A DNA stretch of 64,000 nt from Podarcis raffonei. Taxonomy: Eukaryota > Chordata > Lepidosauria > Squamata > Lacertidae. The position numbers and the translations under genes were made by a program. Position 1 is the stretch's first letter. Every line of letters starts with the position of its first letter. The stretch spans positions 48,672,001-48,736,000 of the forward strand of contig NC_070614.1 of assembly GCF_027172205.1 (NCBI RefSeq), written 5' to 3'. The notes below the pieces were generated by a model, which ran no database searches, had not been told where the DNA came from, and was given only the letters and a program-made list of their open reading frames with translations. This document shows positions 44,192 to 56,099 of the stretch, piece after piece.

Positions 44192-44532
44192 GAACGGTCC
44201 GTGCTCCTGAGGTGTACCTTTTCCGACCCCACCCTGAGGAAATCCGCACTCGGCCATCTATGGTGACCCTCACCTGCCTGATCACTGGGTTCACCCCAGA
44301 GGCAATTTCTGTCCAGTGGCTGAAGAATCACAACGCTATACCTGACGATCACCATGTCAGCACCCCAGTCATGAAGAACAACAACAACCATTCCTACTTC
44401 ATGTACAGCCACATGAAAATCGCATTAACTGACTGGAACAATGGAAATGCGTTCACCTGCATGGTTATCCACGAAGCCCTCCCCATGAAGTTCACCCAGA
44501 GGACCGTGGAGAAATCCCAGGGTAAAAAATGA
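44192..44532 (+). CDS. IGHY: IgY CH4 exon
   Basis: Last upsilon domain (IgG CH3 equivalent). It encodes GTVRAPEVYLFRPHPEEI, VTLTCLITGFTPEAISVQWL, the sequon NHS within a run of four Asn, DWNNGNAFTCMVIHEALP and ends EKSQGKK with stop TGA. There is no mu-type tailpiece and no penultimate Cys, so secreted IgY is predicted to be monomeric. The internal donor CAG G|GTAAAA (exon end 44,521) lies four codons before the stop, as in IgG and IgY genes, and leaves phase 1 for M1. Confidence 0.94.
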
Positions 44533-44648
44533 TGACCATCCCTCCTACGGCATTGCGACCTCTTCAGCCTCTCCCAGATTTTCCTCTAGCATTGTTAGAT
44601 AAACCCTGTGTAAATAATTTCCATGCATGCGTGTTTGGCCTATGGCTG

Positions 44649-44654
44649 AATAAA
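44649..44654 (+). terminator. Secretory IgY poly(A) signal
   Basis: AATAAA about 117 bp after the CH4 stop, followed by a GT-rich stretch (gccatgttgtggtc), consistent with the cleavage site of the secreted upsilon transcript. Confidence 0.8.
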
Positions 44655-47600
44655 AAGAGAACCAACTCAGATATATGCCATGTTGTGGTCATTTGCAGGA
44701 AAATCGATGACTAGCGTGAGTTTTGGAAAGCGGGGTGTGTGGATTAATTAAGTGGGTATTCATGGTATTTGGAAGCAAAATGCATTCACCATTATCAGAG
44801 CTATGCCATGGGAGTCAGGGGTGCAAACGTCTGATGACAGTATATGTGTATTTTAATGTTCACAACAGGCCCTTGATAAGTGCTGGAAGTGAGAGGGATT
44901 TGGTCCAAAGACACCCAGTGAGCTTCATCTAGTTAAGTGGTGATTTGAATCTGGGTCACATTCCACCAGGCTCAAGTCCAATATCCCATCATCTGCTCCA
45001 CCCTAGCTTCCATCTATACATGTCCATACACAGGAAGCTGCTCTCCTTTTTATGTCTGGTGCTGAAAACAATAAATAAGCTGCTAATTCACTACTGAGGA
45101 ATATTTCTGCACCAGTCTCTGCCTCCTTCAGCCAACTGCCACCAGGCCTCAGTTCCTCAGGGGTTGAAACCAATTGATCATAGCAGAGTTGCTGTGTTCA
45201 CTGCATTCCAACAACATAATTATAGCTCAGTGCTCTTTATATATTTTTATCTGCCACGCCGCCCCAAAAAATCAAAGCCCAAAGTTCATCCAATAAGTTT
45301 GCCTTTTTAGGCACCCATATATATAGAAGGGAGTCCTGCCCATATCAGATTATTTTGCACTGCCTCTCCTTCCTCTGCCTGCCCCAAATATTGATATATG
45401 GTACATGACGTAAGAAGCTGGCTCATCGGTTTGCCTACTCAGAGTAGGCCCACTGAAATTAAGTGATATGTGCAATTTAGGTTCATTCATTTCAGTAGGT
45501 CTCTGCTGAGTATGGCTAGCATTGGCTGCAAGCTATGCAGCGTTCTCTGTCGCAGAGCTGGAACCTTGCTCCAATAAAGGTGCAAAGCTATCTATATGGA
45601 GGTGCAATACAGAGGCCAACGTCATCCTGTGGAAAGTTAGTTCAATGGGGCACAGCAGCATGGACAGAATGTAGGCAGAATTCATCTGGTGCAACATATG
45701 TGCACACTCCCCGCTTCAACACATGTAGCTTCCCTTCATATCAACTCACCTGGCCTGGAGTACTGTGCATTTCAGTGACAGGGCAGAAGAAACGAGAGAA
45801 TGCAAAACACCTGCATTGCTTGAAAGCAAAGACTAGTTTCTGAGGGCCAGCTATAATGTGATGCCATGGGGCATTTGGGAGGGCAACCCACAGTTTGCAT
45901 TTCAGGTCACCGCACAAGGCAGCAGAATGCGTGTAAACCCCTTATGCCCCATTACGCCCTCTTCCAGGTCAAAACACAGTGAGTGTTTGCACGGCCGCAT
46001 GTGCCTTGAATGTGCACAAAATGGTTGTTGCCTATATAGGGAGAGGTTTTCTCCCTTATCGCTCCCCACGGTTACAACAGAAGCACCACAGGGAAAGGTT
46101 ATTTTAATCCAGAACCACATAAAAAATAACCTCCCCTTGCACCAGGATCCTGACAAAAAATGGCTTTCAAAGTGGCTATTAACTGTTAAAAAGAATCAGA
46201 AGGGATTTCATTTGACACCTTTAGCATCACATCAGTAAGACGTTGGGGGGGGGGAGGATAATAATAAACCTAGTTTGACCCTGAATTTGAGCTGGGTGAG
46301 CAAACTGAGCCAAGCCTGGATAGATGAGTGCACAAGTCAGATGGAGCCATGAGAAAGAATCAAATTCACAAAACATTCGGGCCATATTAATGGATTGTTC
46401 ATATATTATTGGGTGGGTTATGAGAAATAAAAGGTCCAGTCAAGACACATATGTACACAATGCAAAAAGGCAGAGCAAGGATATGTTTTCCAAAATGATA
46501 GTCAGAGATCCCCTCAGAACCATCCCATCAAATACGAAAGAGCAAAATCCCTGACATTTTACAAAATCGGAGAAGGGAGAAAATGGGACTTCCCCAGTCA
46601 CCCCTCCTTTTGGAAACCAAACACAACATCTCCACTAAGTCACTCTTGCCCTAGTTATGCTGCAAGGATGCGGCCTCAGCCATCACACACAAACTCCCTA
46701 CCCACACCTGCTCCCTGGTTACTCCTTGAGTCAGTGTTAGTGCTTAATGTACTGATTAGTGTTGGTTTTGGTGCTTAGAACTCCAGATTCAAATCCCTCC
46801 TCCACCACGAAGCTCACTGCGTGGCCTTTCTGGACATCCCTCAGAAAACAAGTTAATTTCTATTATGCTTAATGTATGTAGAGTTTGGTGTCAGCGTGCT
46901 TGTGTTGTTCACTTGTGTTCCTTTGGTGGTGAGAGAGGTTGGGGTTGGCCTAGGGTGTGATTGTTTGTTTGTGATTGGCTGTGGTGATCTTTGTTTTCGT
47001 GTGTGAGTGAGGTGGGTGGGTGTTTTGGATCAGGTTAGCCATATTGATTTATTGGGGGGGGGGAATATGAGCCATTACACTTACACTGTAAAACAAGAAA
47101 ACCCTTAATAAAATATTTAATAAAAAAAACAAGTTAATTTAAGACTGTGGTAAAACATCCCCACCACCTCATTTATTCAGGATTATTCCATCCAGCCATC
47201 TTCTGTGACTCACTCAAACTGTCAAGACTAGGATGTATTTTGTCATGTGGTGAAACGGTTAAGCAATTGTTTTGAACATCTCTGAACATTGCTATTCCTC
47301 ATTGATTTATTACCTGAAAAAAATGGAAGGCAAATAGCATTCTGCAGATGAATTGAAACACATTGCACAACAGGTTCATCCTAAACAAACTAATGAGAAT
47401 TAGGTGAACTGGTACTTTAGGCATAGTGTCGGAAAAGGGAGAAAGAGAGAGAGAGAGAGAGAGAAGTGTTGCAACAGAGTGAAGTTGCTCTGTAGGACAA
47501 GGCACAAACATTATGTGGGGTGAACAGAGAGAGTTCCCAAAGAGCCAACACCAAGCCACTATTGCAAAATTTAGATAATATTAATTGTTATATAGGCCAA

Positions 47601-47809
47601 AGGTGATCTTGCAGGTATACAGTTAGTGCATCATGGATTTTGTAGTCTATGTTAGACTGTACGAAATAGAAGGAATAATATTAGTAGTACGTAATTCGGC
47701 ATAATTCTATATGTACAATTAGATTAGTGATGGGTGAAGAGATGGCTGAAGTTATGGGATATTTTATGTTGAACACTGGAAATGACGTCTCTCTCTCTTC
47801 CCCTCACAG
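44655..47809 (+). other. IgY CH4-M1 intron
   Basis: About 3.2 kb. Around 45,438-45,545 is a foldback-type repeat (gagtaggcccactgaaatta ... cagtaggtctctgctgag). Around 46,860-47,060 is a G+T-rich stretch. (GA)n occurs at about 47,441-47,464. No coding sequence recognised. Confidence 0.6.
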
Positions 47810-47946
47810 AGGTGGTTGTGTCAACAATTGATGATTACAGCGATGAGAAAGAGGAGGAAATGGATCGTCTCTGGGTCACCATCTTTGTTTTCTTCATTCT
47901 CTTCCTCCTCAGTGTTTCTTACAGTGCCACCATTACACTGTTCAAA
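47810..47946 (+). CDS. IGHY: IgY membrane exon M1
   Basis: 137 bp, acceptor cttcccctcacag, donor ttcaaa|gtgagt. It codes for an acidic linker (DDYSDEKEEEMDRLW) and a transmembrane helix VTIFVFFILFLLSVSYSATI followed by TLFK. LLSVSYSAT resembles the conserved polar face of IgG and IgY TM helices that binds CD79. The G from CH4 completes the first Glu codon, and the exon ends in phase 0. Confidence 0.93.
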
Positions 47947-48233
47947 GTGAGTAGAGAGGAAGGTCTGTTATATGTCTGCATTTGAATCTTACAACGTGGA
48001 GTGACAGAGGCAGCATAAACACCACAGGGATGGGGGGTGGGAAGCAAAGGATAAGGCTGTAATATTTGTACTCTTTATTGTAAACTAGTGAATGGGTCTG
48101 TGAAAGACTCGGCACATACCTTTACATATCCTTGATGCCAAATAGTCCATTAGATACCCCATTAAAATCAGATGACTGGGATGAAGGAAAATATTTGACT
48201 TGCTGATTTGCAAGAGATGTTTAGGGATAGGAA

Positions 48234-48862
48234 GATGCTGGAGATGCAATAAGGTTGAGGGTACGTTCTTTCATATGTGGTGGACCTGTAAAAGGTTAAA
48301 AGCATATTGGGAAATAATCCACCATGAATGAATTGGAAAAAAAATGTTTAGAAGTACCCCCCCCAAAAAAAAAAAAAAAAAAAAACCCGAGTCCTTTTTG
48401 TTGGGGATAATTCAGTCAGAAATTCCCAGGCGTCAGAAAAGGTTATTTATGTATGCCACCACTGCAGCCCATGTTTTGTTAGCCCCAAAATGGAAAACGA
48501 GCAAGGCCCCAACTAAAGAAGAATGGCCACTTAAACTGATGAAATATACGCAGCTTGCGGACCTAACATATAGAATAAGAGAACAAGAAGAACATATGTT
48601 TAAAGAAGATTGGGAAATTTTTATTGAATGTATGGGGGGAATTTTGTACACTTGAAAAAGTTGGCAGCATTAAGATAAATTCAACAGTGTAAACAAATTT
48701 TGTTGGATATAATAATGGAATACTGAATGATGCAGGGATTTATGATATGCAAAAAGAACCATGGAAAGAGAAGAAAGGAAGTCACTGGCATTTTAAGGTT
48801 GTTTAAATGAATATTCTAAAGTGTAAAACAGAAAATTTAATAAAAAATATATTTAAAAATGG
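48234..48862 (+). mobile_element. L1 LINE 3' fragment
   Basis: Encodes pieces typical of the vertebrate L1 ORF2 C-terminus: HMWWTCK-like and YWEIIH-like words, then a segment (48,388-48,655) with ESFLLGIIQSEIPR and LAPKWKTSKAPTKEEWPLKL. It is disrupted by a poly-A/C run and ends in an A-rich tail (ataaaaaatatatttaaaaa). It is 5'-truncated, + orientation, within the IgY M1-M2 intron. Confidence 0.75.
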
Positions 48863-48989
48863 ATAGGAAGATGCAGAAAGATGGCAAGGAATGATGTTAG
48901 TATACAGTGCCAAAAGAAAGTACTTCTTCACACAGCATAGCTAAGCTATTGAATTTGTTCCTACAAGAGGTAGTGATGGCCCCAGACTT

Positions 48990-49237
48990 TGATGGCTTTA
49001 GAAATGATCACACAAATTCCTGGAGGAGGAAGGCTATCAATGGCTACCAACCTCAATGGCTAGGTTCCACCTTCATTGCTCAAGACAGTGTTCCTCTCAG
49101 TACCAGTTGCATTCAAATCCTGCTTTTGGGCTTTCCACTACAGCATCTGGTTGGCCACTGTGGGAGCAGGAGGCCAGACTGCATGGACACTCTTTGACCA
49201 GATCCAGCAGGGTTCTTTTATGTTCTTACACTTTCTT
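48990..49237 (+). repeat. Interspersed repeat, tggctactacc-type, best-preserved copy
   Basis: Reads ggctatcaatggctaccaac, tggctaggttccaccttcat, ttggccactgtgggagcagg and ends gatccagcagggttctttta tgttctta. It is the most complete member of the repeat found after the three mu CH4 exons. Family not named; probably a LINE or SINE 3' end. Confidence 0.6.
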
Positions 49238-49445
49238 GTAAGCTGGTGGTTTATAGATAAATAAGTAAATATAAGTAATAAGTACAGGGTAGGAAATAAT
49301 ACATCATAGAACTTGCAACCTGTGACTGGCAGGAAACAGGGAGGACAAAACCACGAATGACAAATAGAACATGCAGATCTTTCTTCTTCCACACTCACTA
49401 CTGTTCTGTGTCTTCCTTTCTCCTCACTCTCGTTCCTTCCTGCAG

Positions 49446-49523
49446 GTAAAATGGCTCTTCTCCACTGTGGTGGTCCTGAAAAAGCAGCCAGCAGGCCCTG
49501 ACTATAAGAATGTGCACCACTGA
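49446..49523 (+). CDS. IGHY: IgY membrane exon M2 (cytoplasmic tail)
   Basis: The acceptor ccttcctgcag is followed by 25 codons, VKWLFSTVVVLKK then QPAGPDYKNVHH, and TGA. The positions of VK and the tail length match IgG- and IgY-type tails (the mu tail is only VK). YKNV (49,503-49,514) fits the immunoglobulin tail tyrosine motif YxN, which in mammalian IgG and IgE recruits GRB2 and boosts memory-cell signalling. The 3' untranslated region continues right; its poly(A) site was not identified with confidence. Confidence 0.93.
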   Translation, partial: VKWLFSTVVVLKKQPAGPDYKNVHH

Positions 49524-50624
49524 TTGGCCTAGAAGCATTTTCCTGGGAGCTCTTGTCCTACACTTTGAGCGGGGCAAAGAAGAAGTCACTAGCTGGAGAT
49601 AGGACTCCGTTTCCAGCATTAACAACCGAAGCTTCTCTCTGCTGTCTGCTTCTCTTCCCTGGTAGGGGGACAATGAAGCCCCATGAAGTGAAGGACAGAG
49701 AGGCAATTTTGTTAGAACTTGGAGCGGGACTCGTCATATTATGTCATTTGCTGAGACTGCACTCCCAAGACAGGAAGCCTACTGGCCCTATGTGCATCTG
49801 TTTCCCACAGTGACTGTCAAGAAGATCAACTAGTACTCCCAACCCAAGAGCACAGGCCTTGAGAAAGGATTTTGGCACATCTACTCAGCATTAAGTCCTC
49901 CTGAGTTCAATGGGACCTACATCTAAGTATACATATGACTGCAGCCTGGGTATCCACTGGACTCTCCCCATTTCAGAGCTTCAGATCTCCTCTCAACCCC
50001 ATGTTCTGCCATATGCTGTGCCTGCTCATCCAACACGCCCTCATCACTAGCAGGCATCCAGCCTCACCCAGCTATTGGAGACACTGACCTGTCCTACTTT
50101 AGCCAAATCCACCTAAGCACTCTATATAAATGTCCTATTCTGAATATTGTCCTTCTCTATACTGAATATTTCAATCAATCAGTTTAAGACCCACACAATA
50201 CCAACAATTTGTTCTTCCTCAGCCCCATGACTGTCACTGAGGACATTTCTGCTCTTTTATATATTACATGATTTGTGGTCACAACCAGTGTTTTTTTTCT
50301 GGGCGGACGCAGCGGGACGCGTACCCCTAAACATTTTGTTTTGCCCGGACTGACGGATGGACTGACATGCCAGCTATCTCTGTAGTAGCAGTGCAGACTG
50401 GAGCTCCATCATTCTCCCTGCTGGTGCCTGGGGAGGGGAATCTGGGGTGGCCGTGGTGGAGGTGACAGCACTGCTGCTCCTCCTCTTGCCGGACTAGAGC
50501 CAACCGGTGAGCACTCGCCCCTCCTCGCTCAAGCCAACCCTGCCGCTACCAGGGGCCTTCCTGTCCTCTCACCGCCGCTGCTATTTTCTAGCTATTTTTA
50601 GCTATTTTCTGCTATTTTCATATA

Positions 50625-50866
50625 CAGTGGTACCTCGGGTTAATAACTTAATTCGTTCTGGAGGTCTGTTCTTAACCTGAAACTGTTCTTAACCTGAAGC
50701 ACCACTTTAGCTAATGGGGTCTCCTGCTGCCGCTGCACCACCACTGCACGATTTATGTACTTATCCTGAAGCAAAGTTCTTAACCCAAGGTAATATTTCT
50801 GGGTTAGCAGAGTCTGTAATCTGAAGTGTATGTTACCTGAAGTGTATGTAACCCAAGGTACCACTG
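50625..50866. mobile_element. 242-bp pogo/Tigger-like MITE
   Basis: TA on both sides, starts CAGTGGTACCTCGGGTT and ends aaggtaccactg. Same orientation and length as the copies at 6,313 and 10,137. Confidence 0.9.
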
Positions 50867-51599
50867 TATTGCATGTTTTGCGGTCATAACTATATTTACT
50901 AGACAATAATAAAATAAATAAATAAATGAAATTGTCTTCTGAAGGTTTTTGTTTCGTTTTTGCTCCTCCTTCACATACTTTCAGGAAGGAGCTTCATCCT
51001 CTTTTGAAAATTCCGCCTGTTGTCCCATAAAAATCAGTGGTTTGGGAACCTGCAGACTTGCAGATGTTGTTGGACTCCAACTCGCAGCCAGCATAACAAA
51101 TAGTCAGGGATGGTGGGTCTTGCAGTCCAACAACCTCTGGAGGGCCACAGTTTCCTCACCCTTTACTTGCATGCCAAGACCCCGTGACCCTGCAGTTCTC
51201 CAGGGAGTAACTTACCAAATAACACAACAGGATAGTTTATGGTTTCAAATAAGCCACAACTTTTATTGGTTACAGATATGAACCGTTTGGCATAGGCATT
51301 TGGTGAAACCAGTTTATTTCACTTCAGCGTGTCTGCTGGGAATGCATCTAAGGGTAAACCACCTCGGGGGGATATGTCCTACATCAAATAGGGGCACCTC
51401 CTGAGGGGTCACCATTGGAGGGGTGCTATGGCTTCAGTCCCCTCCTGGGCATTTGACATAAGCTACTCATCCCAGATCAGAACACTTCTTTTTGCTCCGG
51501 AGCTTTCTCCGTGAAAACCCGCTCTTTAAAGCTCATTTGGAGCAAGCAGTACTCCACAGCAACCCAAATGGACATTTCCCCCCCCCCCCAAATGAGCAC

Positions 51600-52492
51600 T
51601 AAAGAGTGGGTTTTGTGGGGAAACCTCTGGGGTGAAAACAAAACAAAAAATAAAAAATATGGACTCTGGCAAGAGGATATACTATTTACTGCCTCATATA
51701 CAATTAAAGAAAAGTTTGTAAAGATATTCTATAGGTGGTACTTAACGCCAGTTAAGTTGGCAAAGATATATAAATTGAAATCCAACTTCTGTTTGAGATG
51801 TGGTGGAGAAATAGGAACAACAATACATATGTGGTGGAGGTATGAGGAAATTAAGAAATTTTGGATAGTAGTACATGAAGAACTAAAGAAGATGTTGAAA
51901 ATGTCAATAACAAAGAAACCAGAGACATATCTCCTTGGATTGATAGATGAAGAGATACCACGGGGGTGTGTGGATTTTTCTATATGCAAGTACAGCTGCT
52001 AGAATAGTGATTGCTCCTAGGTGGAAATCACAAACTATACCTACAAAGGAGGAATGGATTTGTAAACTACCGTAAATGAATATTTTATTTTGGCAAAATT
52101 AACTGCTATAATAAGAAATCAGTCAAATCAAAAATTAAAAAAGAAGTAGAAATGTTTTGATGAATATATGGCAAAATGTTGCTCAAAAAAAGATACGCTA
52201 ATATGCCTAGATTAAAATGTGAAGTACTGGATGGAAGAAAAATTAGTAAGGAAAGATAATAAGAATATATAGATGATTTGAGAAGATTGTAGAATGCAAG
52301 ATTATTGTAAATTGTATAATGTGGAGGAAATCGAGCGGGGGCGGAGGGAAGTGGGAGGAAGGAGAAAAGAATAATATGGTGGACTGAGGAAATATAAATG
52401 TAAATGTATGGGGGGATGGGGAGGAAATGGTGTTGGCTCTGGTACATCTGTATTGTAATGTAATATGTGAAAACCAATAAATAAATAAATAG
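51600..52492 (+). mobile_element. L1 LINE 3' fragment
   Basis: The translated words YRWYLTPVKLAKIYK, CLRCGGEIGTTIHMWW and YLLGLIDEEIPR match the C-terminal part of L1 ORF2 (zinc-knuckle-like C..C...H region and beyond). It is followed by an A-rich 3' region ending in (AATA)n at about 52,477-52,492. It is 5'-truncated and degraded. Confidence 0.8.
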
Positions 52493-52817
52493 AAAACATG
52501 GAGCTTCTAAGCATCTATCTATGCTTGGAAGGAGTGGGGCAAAGGTAACTGTGGATGAACCCCGAGATGTCTTTGACCGCTGCTTCTGCCACCTCTGCCC
52601 AAGGTGGTCATCCAGCAAGGGACCAGCCAGACTCCAATGGCTCCTCCTCTGGCAAGCCCAGTGCTCTGAGGCAGGAGCTTCTCATTCACCTGCTTGTAGT
52701 ACAAGTGAGGTGAGCAATGCTGCTTTCTATGTCAATCGTGGTGAGTTCCCTCTCAGGAATATACTGCATTTACTAAGAGACAAAGGACTCCTTCATAGTA
52801 AACACAGCAGGGAGAGG

Positions 52818-53020
52818 TCATAAAATCATAGAATTGTAGAGTTGAGATGGATCTCAAGGGTCATCTAGTCCAAACCCCACAATGCAGGAATCTCAGCTAA
52901 AGCATCCATGACAGATGGCCATCCAACTTCTGCTTGAAAACCTCCAAGGAAGGAAAGTCCACAACCTCACGAGGGAGACTGCTCCACTGTCAGACAGCTC
53001 TTACTAGAAAGAACAGTTCT
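52818..53020 (-). mobile_element. CR1 3' end fragment
   Basis: Inverse of the CR1 3' terminus: aatcatagaattgtagagtt, cccacaatgcaggaatctca, gatggccatccaacttctgc, tgaaaacctccaaggaagga. It is related to, but diverged from, the CR1 at 35,578. Confidence 0.85.
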
Positions 53021-54314
53021 TCATAGAAAGCCCAGAAGGGCACCATTTAGGAGGCATAAAAAGGGATCTCACAAATGTTCAAGTTCCTATGAGGTCCTGT
53101 TCCTGCCCCCTTCTCCAGCAGATGTTCTCCTAACATCATGGAGCCAGCTCAGAAATGTGCGGAGAGGGAAGATGGTGCTGCTGTAACTTAGCCTTCAAAG
53201 AGAAGAAGATGCAATCTGACTCTGGTCAGAGAAAGGGTGACCTTTCTGAGGGAGAAGTGAGGGTGGTTCAACTTTAACCAAGGTTGTTCTTCTGAGGGTT
53301 TATTTTAGCCCTTCTAGCAAAAGCACAGAGTGTGTTAATAGCTTACTGTGGATGAAGTTCCACTTCAGGTCTCTGGTTGCTGCAGAGTGCTGCAATTCAC
53401 TGTATAACCCCAAATACAGAAGAGGAGTCTGATACTTGTGTAGCTACAGTATATCTGTTTGTGAAAGAAAATAAATACTTGTATTAGTTTCCTGGCAATG
53501 CACAAGAACAATAAATATTCTGTCTTTTCTTAACCGCATTTCATTTGACCTCCAGTCTGCAACCTCTTCCTTTCCTATGTAGTTCACTCTCTGCATTTTC
53601 AGACCCTCCAGGTGTCCCTATGTTACAGGGACAGTCCTGGATTTACAGAAGCCGTCCCCGTTTCGGATTTGATCCTGGAATGTCCTGCTTTTCCTTAGGA
53701 TGTCCCTGTGTTCCATCTGAGAAATGTTGGAGGGTATGCATTTGGTGTGTCAGATTGTGGTTTTCTGAACAATCACTGTGTTCCCTCTATGTGGAGGTCC
53801 CTCCTCCCTCAGAGACTTAAGGCACTTAAGGACTTAAGGAACTTAAGATGTGAGACACCTGGTAAAGACGCTAACAAGTTGCAGGATTGTTTCCGTAAGG
53901 AAGTTAGATGCTTCTCCTCAGAACGCCAGGGATGTGAGCAAACTGGGGCGGAGATATGGGAGCAGTCTTCCAGCTGAGGGGTTTTTTTCCTGCCTTTTTC
54001 CTTCCTCACCCCCATGGAGGTGCCAGGATTGCAGGATCTAAATGTTTCTCTCTCTCTGCCCCCTCAAGGCTCGGAGGGTCAGGGAAGCACTTCCAAGAAG
54101 GCAAGAGCCTCTGGAAAGTCACAGACAAATAAGTGTATAATCACCAATTCTCTCCGGAGTTTTTTCCATGAGGATTTGAAAGGCTCTAACGCCACCCCCA
54201 CTCCCACATATTTCTCCTTCTAGGGGTAACTTATATATTTCATAAAAGTCATATGTGCTTGGTTGTAAGAAAAAAATAACTCAAAGTAGGCTTTTACCAT
54301 GGCAGTTTTAAATA

Positions 54315-54322
54315 AATAGATG

Positions 54323-54401
<79 letters not shown>

Positions 54402-54411
54402 GATAGATAGA

Positions 54412-54480
<69 letters not shown>
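54315..54480. repeat. Compound microsatellite (GATA)n-(GT)n-(GA)n
   Basis: GATA from about 54,323 to 54,410 with two one-unit slips, GT 54,412-54,434, GA 54,435-54,478. GATA arrays are common in squamate genomes. Confidence 0.95.
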
Positions 54481-54485
<5 letters not shown>

Positions 54486-54643
54486 TTTAAAAAAATGTTT
54501 AGGGGTACTCTCATTTTGACTCAAGAAAATCACCATTTCATAGTTGAAATCGGGAAAAATAAACACAGTAAATGGACAAAAGTACAAAGATTCACAAAAT
54601 GTTTTGGGGTATGCGTACCCCTGAGTCCCCCTAGAAAAAAACA

Positions 54644-54644
54644 C

Positions 54645-54698
<54 letters not shown>
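54644..54698. repeat. (GA)n microsatellite
   Basis: About 55 bp of GA with a single interruption. It lies on the far side of a repeat that ends in gtacccctgagtccccctag, with a second GA array (54,435) on the other side. Confidence 0.95.
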
Positions 54699-54701
<3 letters not shown>

Positions 54702-55734
54702 CCTTATGAGGAGTTTTAGGGCTTTCCCTATAGGATGGCTTGGAATTACCCTACTGCCTGAAACTACAGGGTGGGTTTGTCCTTTTTTCTGGTTTCATCA
54801 GGCTTCTCAAAGTATAATTTCTTCTCCTTTCTCCCAGTTTTCAATTCATTGGCTTAAGGAATCCCTGAAATACTCCCAGTGGAGTTTAGTTTTCTGTGCA
54901 CGATATGTGTAATTTGGCTACGGTTTGCACATGCAACCGCAGATGCCAGGCTGCTTTTTTCAATCCCTGGTATCCTGAGAAAGGGCTGAGAGAGACCCCT
55001 GCCAGTCAGACCCCGGAGCGCCACTGCCAGCCAGTGTGGGCATTATTGGGCTAAATAAGGCAGCATCCTACATTCCCTCTGCTGATGGGAGTTTTATGTG
55101 TCATTTTGCTATTACGTTTATAAATGGTGATGATGATTTATAAAATACGGCATACTGCCTTGTATATTTTTCTATCGATTGAAAGGCAGGATGCAAGCAG
55201 ACACCTGGCCACACAACAGGTCTTCTCCTTCCCGCTGCAGCTTTCAATATGCCCCAAAATATGTTCTTTAAGGTTGAGGGACTCTCCAGAGGAGATTTTA
55301 GAGGGCATGTTGGGGCTGGTGGCAGGAGAAGAGGAACCAGAGAGGTCCTGTTGCACAAGCAACAAGCAGGCGGACGTCATTGAATATCAACCATAGATTA
55401 AGGGCGTATTGCCCTCACAATTTAATCTATCCCAAGTAAGAATTGGAAACCATCAGTGGGAATGAAGTGTGATACAAAAATGGTTACTAAATGAGGGTGA
55501 GGCCTAGAATGGCACTCAAGCTTGGACAATGCCATCCTTATAGCTGGAAATAATTCCACTTACAACAACGTCATACCTCACTAAGTTCACCAAAATTGAC
55601 CATGCAACCCTATACCTGTCTGCTCAGAAGTAATCCTTACTGATTCAGTGGGATTTTCAACTCACTGGTGAGAAAGAGGAACATGGCAAGTTACTGGAGG
55701 TCTGGCTACCTGCAAAATTGTAGTAGTAGTAGTA

Positions 55735-55990
55735 TTTTTATTATTAATTTATTTATACCCCACCCATCTGGCTGGGTTTCCCCAGCCACTCTGGGTGGCT
55801 CCCAACAGAATAAAAAAGCGATAAAATAGCAAACATTAAAAACTCCCCTAAACAGGACTGCCTTCAGATATCTTCTAAAAGTCAGATAGTTGTTTATTTC
55901 TTTGACATCTGATGGGAGGGCTTTCCACAGGGCCGGTGCCACTACCGAGAAGGCCCTCTGCCTGGTTCCCTGTAACCTCACTTCTCACAG
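55735..55990 (-). mobile_element. L2 LINE 3' end
   Basis: On the minus strand a short frame reads RQRAFSVVAPALWKALPSDV and FRRYLKAVLFR, typical of the C-terminus of L2-type reverse transcriptase. It is followed by the 3' end tggctggggaaacccagcc and an ATT-rich tail. It is 5'-truncated. This copy explains the shorter L2 ends near 20,143, 23,560 and 42,530. Confidence 0.8.
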
Positions 55991-56099
55991 GGAGGGAAGC
56001 TCCAGAAGGCCCTCAGAGCTGGACATCAGTGTGCAGGCTGAACGATGGGGGTGGAGAAGCTCCTTCAAGTATACTGGGCCATTTACAGGTATACTGTTT

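Larger units (their letters stand above)
49524..55079 (+). other. Spacer 3' of IgY
   Basis: No Ig exon recognised. It holds a MITE, an L1 fragment, a CR1 3' end, simple repeats and other repeats: a palindromic repeat at about 51,040-51,165; about 53,590-53,745 with gtccctatgttacagggaca; and two related pieces with ggggtacgc/gcgtacccct words at about 50,295-50,340 and 54,490-54,635 whose family I cannot name. Confidence 0.5.

Noticed and set aside
48234-52492. L1-like pieces as retrovirus-like elements
   Set aside because: The coding words match L1 ORF2 C-termini, the copies end in A-rich tails and have no terminal repeats; no LTR element was recognised in the window.
52106-52618. Minus-strand open frame of 170 codons
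   Set aside because: It is the antisense of an A-rich L1 3' region and has a simple-sequence character (runs of Y, I, S, L).
54294-54719. Long open frames across microsatellites
   Set aside because: They are translations of GATA, GT and GA arrays.
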